In this document: positions 1 through 8,840 of the stretch, in pieces
Layout of the letters: every line of letters begins with the position of its first letter
Numbering within the stretch: position 1 is the stretch's first letter
DNA from: GCA-2686265 sp036010965
Lineage (GTDB): Bacteria; Planctomycetota; UBA1135; GCA-002686595
Assembly: GCA_036010965.1 (NCBI GenBank)
Contig: DASCMO010000007.1
Span: forward strand, 1 to 64,000
Direction: 5' to 3'
DNA length: 64,000 bases
Made by a program: the position numbers and the translations under genes
Notes under the pieces: generated by a model
Told to the model about the DNA's origin: nothing
The model's input: the letters and a program-made list of their open reading frames with translations, nothing else
Database searches by the model: none

Positions 1-671
1 TGATCGTGGGGATGGATCAGCTCGTTGTAGAAGCGATGCAGATGACGCGCAATTCCGCGCAGGGGGGCGTCGCGGTCCATGTACATCGAGAGCATCATCA
101 GCGGAAGCCAGCGCGTCAGGCTGGCGTGGCCGATGCTGACGAGATCGCCCCCGAGGCTGGCCAGGTGGCGCTCCACCTCCCCGCGCACGGGTAGACCGTG
201 GGTGTGGTGCTCCTCGAGGTAGCGGTGCTCGATCCCGAGCTTTCCCTTCAGGAACTCGCGCAGCAGGCGCTCGGCGCGCTGCACCGGACCGGTCCGATAA
301 GGGCCGGCGATGATGACCCAATGACGCGCCACGCGGTGGCACTCGGTGAGGAAGCGCCGACGGCGCCGCTTCGGCACGTGCTCGAGGGTGTCGAATGCCA
401 CCACGGCGTCAACCGCTTCAGAGGCGAAGGGCAAGGCCGCGCCATCACCCAACACCAACCCCTTCTCGTCTGAGGCTTCCAGATCGACGATCTGGACGTT
501 ATCGCGGGGAAGGAAGCGACGCAGCAACCCCGTGCGCCCGCCGACATCGAGGATCGTGAAGCGCCGCCGGCCTACGCGGACGTCATCGATCATGTCCGCA
601 ACCAGGCGGTAGCGCTGGAACTGATCGAAAGGGAGGTCGAGGAGGTCGTCGTTCACGAGGACGATTCCCAT
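1..671 (-). CDS. SAM-dependent class I methyltransferase, 3' end cut by window edge
   Basis: The minus frame translates without a stop from 671 to position 1, so the C-terminus lies outside the window. A SAM-binding glycine loop (ILDVGGRTG, about residues 39-47), an acidic strand end (VDLE) and a post-motif stretch with FDTLEHV match methyltransferase type 11 proteins. The start is either ATG at 671, inside the end of the upstream ABC ATPase gene, or GTG at 656, which overlaps that gene's TGA as GTGA. Either way it is translationally coupled to the Wzm/Wzt exporter genes. Methyltransferases next to a Wzt with a C-terminal binding domain often modify or cap the exported glycan, so a glycan methyltransferase is a reasonable inference; the substrate cannot be read from sequence. 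Confidence 0.8.
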   Translation of the reverse strand, partial: MGIVLVNDDLLDLPFDQFQRYRLVADMIDDVRVGRRRFTILDVGGRTGLLRRFLPRDNVQIVDLEASDEKGLVLGDGAALPFASEAVDAVVAFDTLEHVPKRRRRRFLTECHRVARHWVIIAGPYRTGPVQRAERLLREFLKGKLGIEHRYLEEHHTHGLPVRGEVERHLASLGGDLVSIGHASLTRWLPLMMLSMYMDRDAPLRGIARHLHRFYNELIHPHD

Positions 672-1969
672 TGCTCCGTCTCGCCGCCCGTGACCGAACG
701 CCGAATCGACCAGACCGTCGGAAGGTAGAGCAACCCGTGCTGGTGGTGGCGCGGATCCAGCACCTCGAAGGTCACTGCGTGCTCACGGTGGTCGATGGCC
801 GTGGGCGCCGCCTTGCTGTGGTCGTAGAGGAAGGTGGTGATGTAGTAGCGGCCCTCGAGCACCGGCATGGCATCGAAGCGCATCTCCACCTCCCCTTCCT
901 CGCCGGCCGCGACGTTTTCGAGTTCGATGGGGTGCTCGCGCCAGTGATGGTTGGAGCCGTTGATGTAGGTCCCGTCCGAGCGGTAGATCCCGATGCCAAA
1001 GACCGGCTGACGGCATTCCTCGTGGGCCCGGTAGCGCAGCACGATCCGGAACGGTGCTCCGGAGGCGAAAACGTGGCCCTGCTTGCCGTCCGCGTCGTAC
1101 ATGCGCACGTCGCTGACCTCCATCTCTCCCGTGCCCCAGCGCGGGTACTCGCCGGCCTCGCGGTTGAGGGCGGACAGGCGCTCGTTTCCGCGGGCGTGGG
1201 CACGCTTGAGGTACTCGTCCGCCACCTCCTCCGCAGTCCCCTGCTCGAGCACCTCGCCGCGGTCCATCAGGACGACGTACTGACACATGCTCTTGACGGC
1301 GCCCATGTCGTGGGACACGAAGAGGATCGTTCGCCCCTGTTCGCGGAACTCGTTCAAGCGGTTGATGCACTTGCCGCGAAAGTGCTCGTCGCCGACGGAC
1401 AGAGCCTCGTCGATCAAGAAGATGTCCGGATCGACGCTCGAGGCCACCGAGAATCCCAGACGCACGTACATGCCCGAGCTGTAGGTCTTGACCGGTCGAT
1501 CGATGAAGTCGCCCAGCTCGGAGAACTCGACGATCGACTCGAAGCGCTCGTCCACTTCCTCCTCGGTCATCCCCAGGATCGAGCAGTTGAGGTAGATGTT
1601 GTCGCGTCCCGAGAACTCGGGGTGGAATCCGGCGCCCAACTCCAGCAGGGAGGTCATGCGCCCGTTGACCTGCACCTCACCGGTGGTCGGCTTGGTGATC
1701 CCGTTGAGCAATCTCAGGAGCGTGGTCTTCCCGGCGCCGTTCTCGCCGATGACCCCCACGGTGCTTCCCTGGGGAACGTCGAGGTAGACGTTTCGCACGG
1801 CCCAGAACTCGCGCGCGCGACGGGACCCCGGCAGCACGAGGTCCCACAGGCGGTGGATGGGCTTCTCGTAAAGGTCGTAGGCCTTGCCGAGATTACGGGC
1901 CACGATCGCGCTCGTGGTCCGGTCCGTACCCGCTCCGTCCGGGCTGCTGCTGGCGGCGAGGTCGGACAT
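653..1969 (-). CDS. ABC transporter ATPase of polysaccharide exporter (Wzt-like)
   Basis: A 438-residue ATPase that would power export of an undecaprenyl-linked O-polysaccharide or teichoic-acid-like glycan across the inner membrane. Walker A GENGAGKT is at about residues 75-82, the family-typical signature YSSGM at about 163-167 and Walker B FLIDEAL at about 184-190. After the roughly 250-residue nucleotide-binding domain comes a C-terminal beta-rich domain (about 270-430) like the Wzt domain that recognises the non-reducing end of the glycan. The ATG shares one base with the TGA of the upstream permease. The methyltransferase downstream overlaps its 3' end, so the three genes form one operon. 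Transported sugar unknown. Confidence 0.92.
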   Translation of the reverse strand: MSDLAASSSPDGAGTDRTTSAIVARNLGKAYDLYEKPIHRLWDLVLPGSRRAREFWAVRNVYLDVPQGSTVGVIGENGAGKTTLLRLLNGITKPTTGEVQVNGRMTSLLELGAGFHPEFSGRDNIYLNCSILGMTEEEVDERFESIVEFSELGDFIDRPVKTYSSGMYVRLGFSVASSVDPDIFLIDEALSVGDEHFRGKCINRLNEFREQGRTILFVSHDMGAVKSMCQYVVLMDRGEVLEQGTAEEVADEYLKRAHARGNERLSALNREAGEYPRWGTGEMEVSDVRMYDADGKQGHVFASGAPFRIVLRYRAHEECRQPVFGIGIYRSDGTYINGSNHHWREHPIELENVAAGEEGEVEMRFDAMPVLEGRYYITTFLYDHSKAAPTAIDHREHAVTFEVLDPRHHQHGLLYLPTVWSIRRSVTGGETEQWESSS

Positions 1970-2850
1970 CACAGGAGGTCGGGAAAACGGTCCTTCTGGG
2001 CCCGAAAGAAGCTCGCTCCGAGGGCGAAGACGACCACAGCGGCGATGGTGAAGCGCCCCAGCAGGGCGGGATCCGGCCAGGAGGCGAAGAGCACGACTTC
2101 GCGGTAGGAATCGATCAGCCAGTGCATCGGATTGACCTGGAGGATCCAGGCGAAGCGGCCCTCGTTCCCGGTCTCGACGAGGTGCGGTGGATAGAAGATC
2201 GGGGTGGCGAACATCCAGACCGTGACCCCCACGCCGACCAGGTGGTAGGTGTCCCGCAGGAACAAGTTGAGGGCGCTGAGCAGGTAGCCAAGCCCCACGG
2301 TGAACAGGCCCTGAAGAGCGATCAGGAGCGGCAGCATGAGCAGCGGCAGACCGAGGGCCAGGGCTCGGTGCGCCGGCTCGGGCAGGATCTCCTGGGTCGC
2401 GAGCGCCGCCACCTGCGTGTCGGCGTCGCCGAAGAAGGCGAAGTAGGCCACGCCGGCCAGGACGATCGGCATGCCGATCAACATGTTGATCAGGGAGGAA
2501 ATGGTCAGGTAGACGGGCAGCACCTCCGATGGGAACACGACCTTCTGGATCAGGTTCGCGTTCTCCACCAGGGAGTTCGTCGCACGCCCGACGGTTTCGG
2601 CGAACGCCGTCCAAACGACGATGCCCGCGAGCATCCACACCGCCACATCCTGCGGGGAGGCCTTGTCTTCCCAGCGCACGTTGAGCACGTAGCGGAACAC
2701 GAACATGTACACGAACAGGTTGATGAACGGGTACACGACCGACCAGAAGAAGCCCATGCTCGAGCCGACGTAGCGGGCTTTCAGGTCCCGCACGACAAGC
2801 TCTCGCAGGAGCCGCTTGTGGCGGAACAGGCTCCGGATCAGGTGGGTCAA
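1969..2850 (-). CDS. ABC-2 type polysaccharide export permease (Wzm-like)
   Basis: A 293-residue membrane protein of the ABC-2 family. The short cytoplasmic N-terminus contains the RELVVRDLKARY motif typical of Wzm/TagG permeases, followed by about six hydrophobic segments. It forms the channel partner of the Wzt-like ATPase encoded immediately downstream, with which it overlaps by one base. About 90 bp separate it from the HEAT-protein gene upstream on the same strand. That gap has no clear SD-preceded ORF; it may hold a promoter. Confidence 0.92.
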   Translation of the reverse strand: MTHLIRSLFRHKRLLRELVVRDLKARYVGSSMGFFWSVVYPFINLFVYMFVFRYVLNVRWEDKASPQDVAVWMLAGIVVWTAFAETVGRATNSLVENANLIQKVVFPSEVLPVYLTISSLINMLIGMPIVLAGVAYFAFFGDADTQVAALATQEILPEPAHRALALGLPLLMLPLLIALQGLFTVGLGYLLSALNLFLRDTYHLVGVGVTVWMFATPIFYPPHLVETGNEGRFAWILQVNPMHWLIDSYREVVLFASWPDPALLGRFTIAAVVVFALGASFFRAQKDRFPDLL

Positions 2851-2942
2851 CGCAACGGCCCCCGGAATGCGCGGGTCAACGGCTGACGGTGGTTCTCGAG
2901 GCTGAGTGACAAGGCGCGCGCCATCCTATCTATCCGACGGGG

Positions 2943-4781
2943 TCAATGCGTCCGCGCGCTCAGGGCTCCGAGCAGCGCTCCCTGCATGACCGGGTCATTG
3001 GCCCTCGCTCGCAGTCGGCGCTGCAACTCCTCGATCTCCGCCAGGCCGCCCCACTCACCGAGAGCGAAACCCACCCGCCGAATGTCCTTCGAGGTCGCGC
3101 TGTCCGGAGGGGTGGCCAGTTCCTCTCGCAAGCGGAAGATCCCGACCCGATCGATCAGGACGGCCGCCGCCAGAACGCTGCGATCGAAGGGGCCGCGCCA
3201 CAGGGCGGCGCGTACGACCCCCAAGGCCGCCTCGTTCCGGGCGCCCACGAGCGCCCGCGCCAGAAAGCTGTTCAGGACTGGACGGCGTTCGAGCGGGAAC
3301 GCGTCCGCCAGGAACTCGATGTCCTCGGCGTTGCCTGATCCCGCCAGAGCACGCACCACCAGGGCGCCCAACTCGCCGTCGGGGAGCGTGCCACCGAGAG
3401 CCTCGCGCAGCTCTATCAGGGCCCCCGGACGACCGGCGAGCCCCAGAGAGGCGGCGACGCGCAGGCGCCGGTCGTCCTCGCACAGTTCGATGGTCCCTGC
3501 CAGCAGATCACCGATCACCGGGTCGGAGGCCAGCTCACAGGCCAGCCGCACCTGCAGGGCCCAGCCCGGTCGTTCGCGATCGAGCAACTCGGAGCGCAGG
3601 CGGCTGACCGCCCGCGCATCCGTCAAGCGCGCGCGCGCCAGCAAGACCGCCTCGGCCACCACGGGTTCCACCCCCTCGCCCCAGTCCGCAAGCCGGACCA
3701 GGACATCGGCGCGTCCCGTGTTGCCGAGGGCCCGACAGACCAGCACCCGCTCTCCGGGTGCGAGGTCGGGCCACTGGGCGCTAAGTTCCTCGAGGTCGCC
3801 GTACTCTCCGGCGCGCGAGAGCAACTCGATCGCCCGCAGGTTCAGGCCGGCCTGGCCGCGCGCGATGTACAGCAGGTCGACGGCATCGCCCGCCAGGTTG
3901 CGGGTGCCTATCTCATCCAGCATCAGCTCCCACTCCGCGCGTCCCGGCGACCACAGGCCGTTCTCGATGAGCTGGGCGAGTTCGGCCGGCAGGCCGGCCA
4001 CCGCGGAGCGCACGGCCCACTCGCCACCGACTTCCAGCAGATGAGCCAGCAGGTGGTCCTTCACGCCGGAAGCTCGCAGGCGCGCACACTCTCCCAGCAC
4101 CACGGCGTCGAGGAAGCGCTCGTCGGCCAGCAACTCCTCCAGGACCGTGATCGACCACGCCTGCCCGTCCACCAGACCGAAGGCACGTGCCGCGTTCCAG
4201 CGCAAGTCGAGCAGCAGGCGCGCCGTCGGATGCTCGGAGCTGCCGACGGGGTCGGCAGCGAAGATCAGCAGGTCGCGAGCCCGTTGTGCCAGGTCCTTTC
4301 GCGCACCCCGCGTCAGTTCATCCACGCGTGCGCGGGCCGAGAGGTGCCCGGTCCTCAATAGGGCCAGGGCAGCGCAGGCGGCGAGTTCCGTGTCGGGGTC
4401 CGAGCAGAGTTCGGACAGGCGGTCTTCCACGCCCACACTCAGCTCGCCGAGGGCCAGGATGGCAGCCTTGCGCTCGACCGGCGTCCCCTCCGCCGACCAG
4501 GACGCGATCCGCGCCCGCTCGTTCGTCGCCCCGGCACAGCCCAGGGCCATCAGGGCCTCGGCGCGCTCGGCCGGCACGAGCCCACCACGCTCAAGGGCCG
4601 TGCGAGCAGCGACGCCGCTGCGCGGGGTGAAGGAGGCGCGCAAGTCGCGCTGCAAGCGATCAGTCCAGGCAGCCTGGACCGAGCCCTCGACACGCTCCAC
4701 GGCGGGCGGCCGCGGGGCGGGTTCCTGCCAGGCCGGGAGGACGTTCGGAACGAGCAGCGGTGCGAGGTAGAGAAAGCTCAT
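2943..4781 (-). CDS. HEAT-repeat protein, probably exported
   Basis: A 612-residue Ala/Leu/Arg-rich protein made almost entirely of alpha-helical pairs of HEAT/Armadillo type (for example ERKAAILALGEL, ELAACAALALLRTG). The N-terminus (MSFLYLAPLLVPNVLPA) is a short hydrophobic stretch that could be a signal peptide, followed by a Pro-rich spacer. No catalytic motif is visible; such solenoids are protein-protein scaffolds. It stands between the sugar mutase gene and the glycan exporter genes, all on the minus strand. A TAGAGT hexamer lies about 22 nt upstream of the ATG and may be a -10 element. I cannot assign a specific role. Confidence 0.75.
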   Translation of the reverse strand: MSFLYLAPLLVPNVLPAWQEPAPRPPAVERVEGSVQAAWTDRLQRDLRASFTPRSGVAARTALERGGLVPAERAEALMALGCAGATNERARIASWSAEGTPVERKAAILALGELSVGVEDRLSELCSDPDTELAACAALALLRTGHLSARARVDELTRGARKDLAQRARDLLIFAADPVGSSEHPTARLLLDLRWNAARAFGLVDGQAWSITVLEELLADERFLDAVVLGECARLRASGVKDHLLAHLLEVGGEWAVRSAVAGLPAELAQLIENGLWSPGRAEWELMLDEIGTRNLAGDAVDLLYIARGQAGLNLRAIELLSRAGEYGDLEELSAQWPDLAPGERVLVCRALGNTGRADVLVRLADWGEGVEPVVAEAVLLARARLTDARAVSRLRSELLDRERPGWALQVRLACELASDPVIGDLLAGTIELCEDDRRLRVAASLGLAGRPGALIELREALGGTLPDGELGALVVRALAGSGNAEDIEFLADAFPLERRPVLNSFLARALVGARNEAALGVVRAALWRGPFDRSVLAAAVLIDRVGIFRLREELATPPDSATSKDIRRVGFALGEWGGLAEIEELQRRLRARANDPVMQGALLGALSARTH

Positions 4782-5006
4782 GGGATTCGGTCGGGCAACA
4801 CTCTAATCGGCAGGGATGGTCCGGATCTGGAAACCCACGCAGGCGTTCGGACACCAGCACGCGGGGCGACGCTGGGCTGGTCGCGACGCCCGCGAGGCGC
4901 CCCGACGTCCCCTGCCCGGGCCCACAGGCCCTGAAGGCCCCGCCCGGGGCGATCGGCGCCGCTCCGTACCCGCCGGCGGAGCCTGCCGCGGCTGCCCGGC
5001 GGGCCT

Positions 5007-5048
5007 CCCCGCGGACCGCCGCGGGGGCCTCCCCTCCCAAAGAGGGGA
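5007..5048 (-). terminator. Two adjacent hairpins after the sugar mutase gene
   Basis: Two inverted repeats lie 24-65 nt past the stop of the mutase gene: TCCCCTC/GAGGGGA (5030-5036 with 5042-5048, 5-nt loop) and CCCCGCGG/CCGCGGGG (5007-5014 with 5019-5026, 4-nt loop). Neither is followed by a T tract, so termination is an inference from position and stem strength. The rest of the roughly 290-bp gap is GC-rich and holds only the possible -10 element of the HEAT gene. Confidence 0.5.
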
Positions 5049-5071
5049 ATCTCCGGCCCTGAGGGCGAAGT

Positions 5072-6433
5072 TCAGGCCACCGGCTCCCCCAGCAGGCCGA
5101 CCAGCTCATCCTGCCGCCGGTCCCGCGTCTCGGCCGTGCGCGCCTCCAGGTTCAGGCGCAAGAGCGGCTCGGTATTGGACGCACGCACGTTGAACCACCA
5201 CCAGTCCGCGTCCGCCAGCTCGCCGAACTCGACCGTCACGCCGTCCAGCTCGTCGGAGCGACCGTCGCCGTAGGCCTCGGCCAGGCGCGCGAAGGCCGCC
5301 TCCTTGTCCTCCACCCGGAAGTTGATCTCCCCGGTGGCGTGATAGCGGCGCAGGTCGCTGACCAGCTCGGAGAAGGAGCGCTCGCGGTACTCCTCACGGC
5401 CGAGCAGGTTGAGGGCCGAGATCATCGCCAGCACACCCGAGTCGGTCGTGAAGTTGTCGGCGAAGTAGAAGTGACCCGAGAGCTCTCCGGCAAAGACGGC
5501 TCCCCGTTCGCGCATCGTCGCCTTGATGAACGAGTGCCCGACCCGATCGCGGATCGGCTCACCACCGGCGCGCTCGATCTCCTCCTTCACCACCCACGAG
5601 GAACGCAGGTCGTACACGATCGGTGCGGGCCCCTTGCGAGCAAGGAGGTCGCGCGCGAGCAGGGCACACATCAGGTCCGCGGGAACGGTGCGACCGGTCT
5701 CGTCCACGAAGCAGCAGCGATCGGCGTCGCCGTCAAAACCCACCCCCAGTCGAGCGCCGGTGCGCGCGATCAGCTCGCGCACGCCTTCGAGGTTCTCCTC
5801 CTTGAGAGGGTTGGCCTCGTGGACGGGAAACGTCCCGTCGGGTTCCATCAGCATGGTCTCCGCCCGGATCTGCGGCAGGCGCTCGAGGATCGACGGCAGG
5901 GTGTATCCGGCCATGCCGTTGGCGGCGTCGATCGCGATCGTGATCGGGGTGTCCAGGTCAGCGAAGGCAGCCACGTGGTCGGCGTAGGCATCCAGCAGAT
6001 GCACCTGCTCCAGCGACCCGCGCTCTTCTGCTGGCGGCAGGGGGTCCGCGGCGCAGGCGCTCTCGATGTCGAGGATCCCGTTGGCTGCCGAGATCGGCCG
6101 AGCCCCCTCGCTGCAGAGCTTCATCCCGTTGTACTCCCCCGGGTTGTGGCTGGCGGTCACGCACAGACCACCATCGCAGTCGCTCGAGCCGATGGCGAAG
6201 TAGGCCATGGGCGTCGAGGCCAGGCCGATGTCGATCACCGAGGCCCCGGCCTCCCGGGCGCCCTCGATCACGGCCTGGGCGATCTGTGGCGAGTGGGTGC
6301 GCGCATCGCGCCCGATCACGAGCCGGCGGGCCTTCAGGAGGCGCGCGAAGGCCCCGCCGATGCGGCGCGCGAGGTCGGTGTTCAGCTCGTCGGGGACGAG
6401 ACCGCGGATGTCGTAGGCCTTGAAGACGCCCAT
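5072..6433 (-). CDS. manB/algC-like: Phosphomannomutase/phosphoglucomutase
   Basis: A 453-residue alpha-D-phosphohexomutase that interconverts hexose 1-phosphate and 6-phosphate, feeding nucleotide-sugar synthesis. The catalytic phosphoserine loop TASHNP (Ser about 95), the Mg-binding loop DGDADR (about 234-239) and the C-terminal phosphate-binding segment with SNTEPLLR are all intact. The N-terminal KAYDIRG motif and length fit the AlgC/ManB branch rather than PgcA or GlmM. It precedes the surface-glycan exporter genes on the same strand, consistent with supplying sugar precursors. Mannose versus glucose preference cannot be told from sequence. Confidence 0.92.
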   Translation of the reverse strand: MGVFKAYDIRGLVPDELNTDLARRIGGAFARLLKARRLVIGRDARTHSPQIAQAVIEGAREAGASVIDIGLASTPMAYFAIGSSDCDGGLCVTASHNPGEYNGMKLCSEGARPISAANGILDIESACAADPLPPAEERGSLEQVHLLDAYADHVAAFADLDTPITIAIDAANGMAGYTLPSILERLPQIRAETMLMEPDGTFPVHEANPLKEENLEGVRELIARTGARLGVGFDGDADRCCFVDETGRTVPADLMCALLARDLLARKGPAPIVYDLRSSWVVKEEIERAGGEPIRDRVGHSFIKATMRERGAVFAGELSGHFYFADNFTTDSGVLAMISALNLLGREEYRERSFSELVSDLRRYHATGEINFRVEDKEAAFARLAEAYGDGRSDELDGVTVEFGELADADWWWFNVRASNTEPLLRLNLEARTAETRDRRQDELVGLLGEPVA

Positions 6434-6500
6434 GAAGATGTAGGGAGGGGGTGAGGGTGAGGAAGGAAACGGAAGCGGCCGACGCAGGGAAGGCCGCCGA

Positions 6501-7676
6501 TCAAGCGGGCTGGAGGTGCTCGCTCACGCGCCGCAGGCCCTCGCGGATGTTCTCGATGCTGTTGGCGTAGCTGAAGCGCATGTAGCCCTCCCCGAGAGCT
6601 CCGAAGCTCGTTCCCGAGATGGAGGCCACCCCGGCGTCGTTCAGCAGGCGCTGCTCGAGTTCGCGCGACGAGACCCCCGTACCGCTGGTGTTGGCGAAGG
6701 CGTAGAAGGCGCCCTTGGGGGTCCGGCAACTCACGCCGGGGATCGCGTTCAGCTCCTCGACGATCACCGCCCGGCGCTCGTCGAACGCTGCGCGCATGCG
6801 GTCGACGGCGTCCTGTGGTCCGCGCAGGGCCTCGACGCCGGCCATCTGGGCCACGGCGTTGGTGCACGAGACGCTGTTGATCTGCAGGCGCTCCGCTTCA
6901 CGGATGAGGGAGGCGGGCCAGACGCCGTAGCCCATGCGCCAGCCGGTCATGGCGTAGGTCTTGCTCCAGCCGTCGAGCAGGATCGCTCGCTCGCGGATCG
7001 ACTCGTACTCGAGGATGCTGACGTGCTCCTCCCCGTCGTACAGAAGCCGCGAGTAGATCTCGTCCGCCAGCACGGTGACCTGCGGGTGCTCCTCGAGCCC
7101 CGCCACGAGCGCATCGAGTTCCAAGCGCCCGACGACGCCGCCCGTCGGGTTGGCCGGCGTGTTGATGATCAGCAGCCGCGTGCGCGGCGTGATCTGCCCC
7201 AGGACCTCCTCGGCGCTGAAGGTGAAGCCCTGCTCCTCGCGCAGCTCAATCGGCACGGCCGTCGCACCCGAAAAGCGGATCATCGACTCGTAGATCGGAA
7301 AGCCCGGGTTGGGGTAGAGGATCTCCGCCCCCGGCTCGCCGAACATCAGGATGGCGTAGAACATGGTCGGCTTGCCACCCGGAACGATCAGCACGTGCTC
7401 GGGGTCCACCTCGACCCCGCGACGGGCGGCGATGTCCTCGCAGACGGCTTCCCGCACCAGCGGCAGGCCCTTGGCGGGCGTGTAGGCGTGATAGCCGTCG
7501 CGCAGGGCCTTGCAGGCGGCCTCGACGATGTTCTCGGGTGTCTTGAAGTCCGGAGCCCCGATATGCAGGTGGACGATGTCCCGGCCCTGCGCCTCGAGGG
7601 CCTTGGCTTTGGCCAGGACCTCGAAGGCCGTCTCCGTCCCCAGGACGGACATGCGTTCGGCGAGTTGTGTGGGCAC
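6501..7676 (-). CDS. PLP-dependent class I/II aminotransferase (aspartate aminotransferase fold)
   Basis: A 391-residue fold-type I aminotransferase. Visible PLP contacts are NTPANPTGG (about 172-180), the Asp/Tyr pair in DEIYSR (about 205-210), the Schiff-base lysine in GWSKTYAMTGWR (Lys about 239) and the C-terminal arginine in MRFSYA that binds the substrate carboxylate. Length and motifs fit the AspC/AlaA-like Igamma group. The gene lies 67 bp upstream of the mutase gene on the same strand and is divergent from the iron transporter operon. The amino donor and acceptor are not deducible, so a narrower name would be a guess. Confidence 0.88.
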   Translation of the reverse strand: MPTQLAERMSVLGTETAFEVLAKAKALEAQGRDIVHLHIGAPDFKTPENIVEAACKALRDGYHAYTPAKGLPLVREAVCEDIAARRGVEVDPEHVLIVPGGKPTMFYAILMFGEPGAEILYPNPGFPIYESMIRFSGATAVPIELREEQGFTFSAEEVLGQITPRTRLLIINTPANPTGGVVGRLELDALVAGLEEHPQVTVLADEIYSRLLYDGEEHVSILEYESIRERAILLDGWSKTYAMTGWRMGYGVWPASLIREAERLQINSVSCTNAVAQMAGVEALRGPQDAVDRMRAAFDERRAVIVEELNAIPGVSCRTPKGAFYAFANTSGTGVSSRELEQRLLNDAGVASISGTSFGALGEGYMRFSYANSIENIREGLRRVSEHLQPA

Positions 7677-7764
7677 CCTTGCTCCTGGTCGAAAATCGCG
7701 GTACGGGGACTCGATAGCCTAGCCAATCGAGGCGGCCCCCTGTGGGTCCCCCCCGGTGAGAAAG

Positions 7765-7770
7765 TAGACT
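7765..7770 (+). promoter_or_regulatory. Possible -10 hexamer of the iron transporter operon
   Basis: TAGACT lies 48 nt upstream of the ATG of the substrate-binding protein gene, in the divergent gap 7677-7817. No convincing -35 element or Fur-like palindrome is visible. It is reported because the same TAGA(A/C)T hexamer recurs in front of other genes in this window. Confidence 0.25.
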
Positions 7771-7817
7771 CAGCTCCCCTGTGTCCTGCGACTCGAGTGA
7801 CCGCTAGTGAGCCATCC

Positions 7818-8840
7818 ATGAACCCCGCCCTCCCCTGGCGCCGTGCCTCCCTGGCCCTGGCCGGACTCCCCCTGGCGACAGCCTCCTGCGCTCCCGACGC
7901 CGATATCGTCCTGTACTGCGCCCTCGACGAGGTGCACGCGGCCCCCATCGTGCGCGCCTTCGAGGAGCGCACCGGGCTCTCGGTGCTCGCCGAGTACGAC
8001 ATCGAGGCCCACAAGACCGTCGGCCTCGTGCGGCGCATCCGCGAGGAGGGCAATCGCCCGCGCTGCGACGTCTTCTGGAACAACGAGATCGCCCACACCG
8101 TGAGCCTGGCAGCCGACGGACTGCTCGCTCCCTACGACTCCCCCAGCGCGGCCGACATCCCCGAGGAGTTCCGTGACCCCGAGCGGCGCTGGACCGGTTT
8201 TGCCGCCCGCGCGCGAGTATTGATCGTCAACACGGCCCTGGCCGACCCGGCGGAGATCGGCAGCATGTGGGACCTCATCGACCCGCGCTGGCGCGGTCAG
8301 TGCGGCATGGCGCGCCCCTTGACTGGTACGACCCTGACCCACGCCACGGCATTGTTCAGCGTGCTGGGCGAAGAGCGCGCCCTCGAGTACCTCACCGGCG
8401 TCAAGGACGGCGGCGTCCATCTGACGAGCGGCAACGCGACCCTGATGCGGCTGGTCAGCTCCGGAGAGTTCGCCTGGGGCTGGACCGACACGGACGACTA
8501 CAACGTGGCCCTCGACCGGGGCGCACCGGTGGCCGTGGTCTTCCCCGATGCGGGGCCCGACGGCCTGGGGACGCTCCTGATCCCCAACACGGTCTGCATC
8601 CTGGCCCAGGCGCCCCATCCCGACAGCGCCCGAAGATTGGTGGATCACATCCTGTCGGCCGAGGTGGAGGCCACCCTGGCGCACTCGCGCTCGGCCCAGA
8701 TCCCCCTGCACGCCTCCCTGCGCGATCTCGAGCACCCCCTGCCCCTGGAGCGCATGAAGGTCATGGAAGTCGACTATGCCCGGGTCGGTGCTGAGATTGG
8801 GGAGCGCCATCGGCAGTTGAAGGAGATGTTCCTCGATTGA
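7818..8840 (+). CDS. Ferric-iron type ABC transporter substrate-binding lipoprotein (FbpA-like)
   Basis: A 340-residue periplasmic binding protein. The N-terminus has a basic stretch, a hydrophobic core and a lipobox-like LATASC (Cys about 24), so it is probably a lipoprotein. After it, VLYCALDEVHAAPIVRAFEERTG is the opening strand-helix of class II iron/thiamine/spermidine binding proteins, and the TSGNATLMRLVSSGEFAWG region matches the FbpA/FutA ligand cleft. It is the first gene of a tightly overlapping five-gene unit with FbpB- and FbpC-like partners. Ferric iron is the most likely cargo by family; other metals or small anions are possible. Confidence 0.82.
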   Translation: MNPALPWRRASLALAGLPLATASCAPDADIVLYCALDEVHAAPIVRAFEERTGLSVLAEYDIEAHKTVGLVRRIREEGNRPRCDVFWNNEIAHTVSLAADGLLAPYDSPSAADIPEEFRDPERRWTGFAARARVLIVNTALADPAEIGSMWDLIDPRWRGQCGMARPLTGTTLTHATALFSVLGEERALEYLTGVKDGGVHLTSGNATLMRLVSSGEFAWGWTDTDDYNVALDRGAPVAVVFPDAGPDGLGTLLIPNTVCILAQAPHPDSARRLVDHILSAEVEATLAHSRSAQIPLHASLRDLEHPLPLERMKVMEVDYARVGAEIGERHRQLKEMFLD

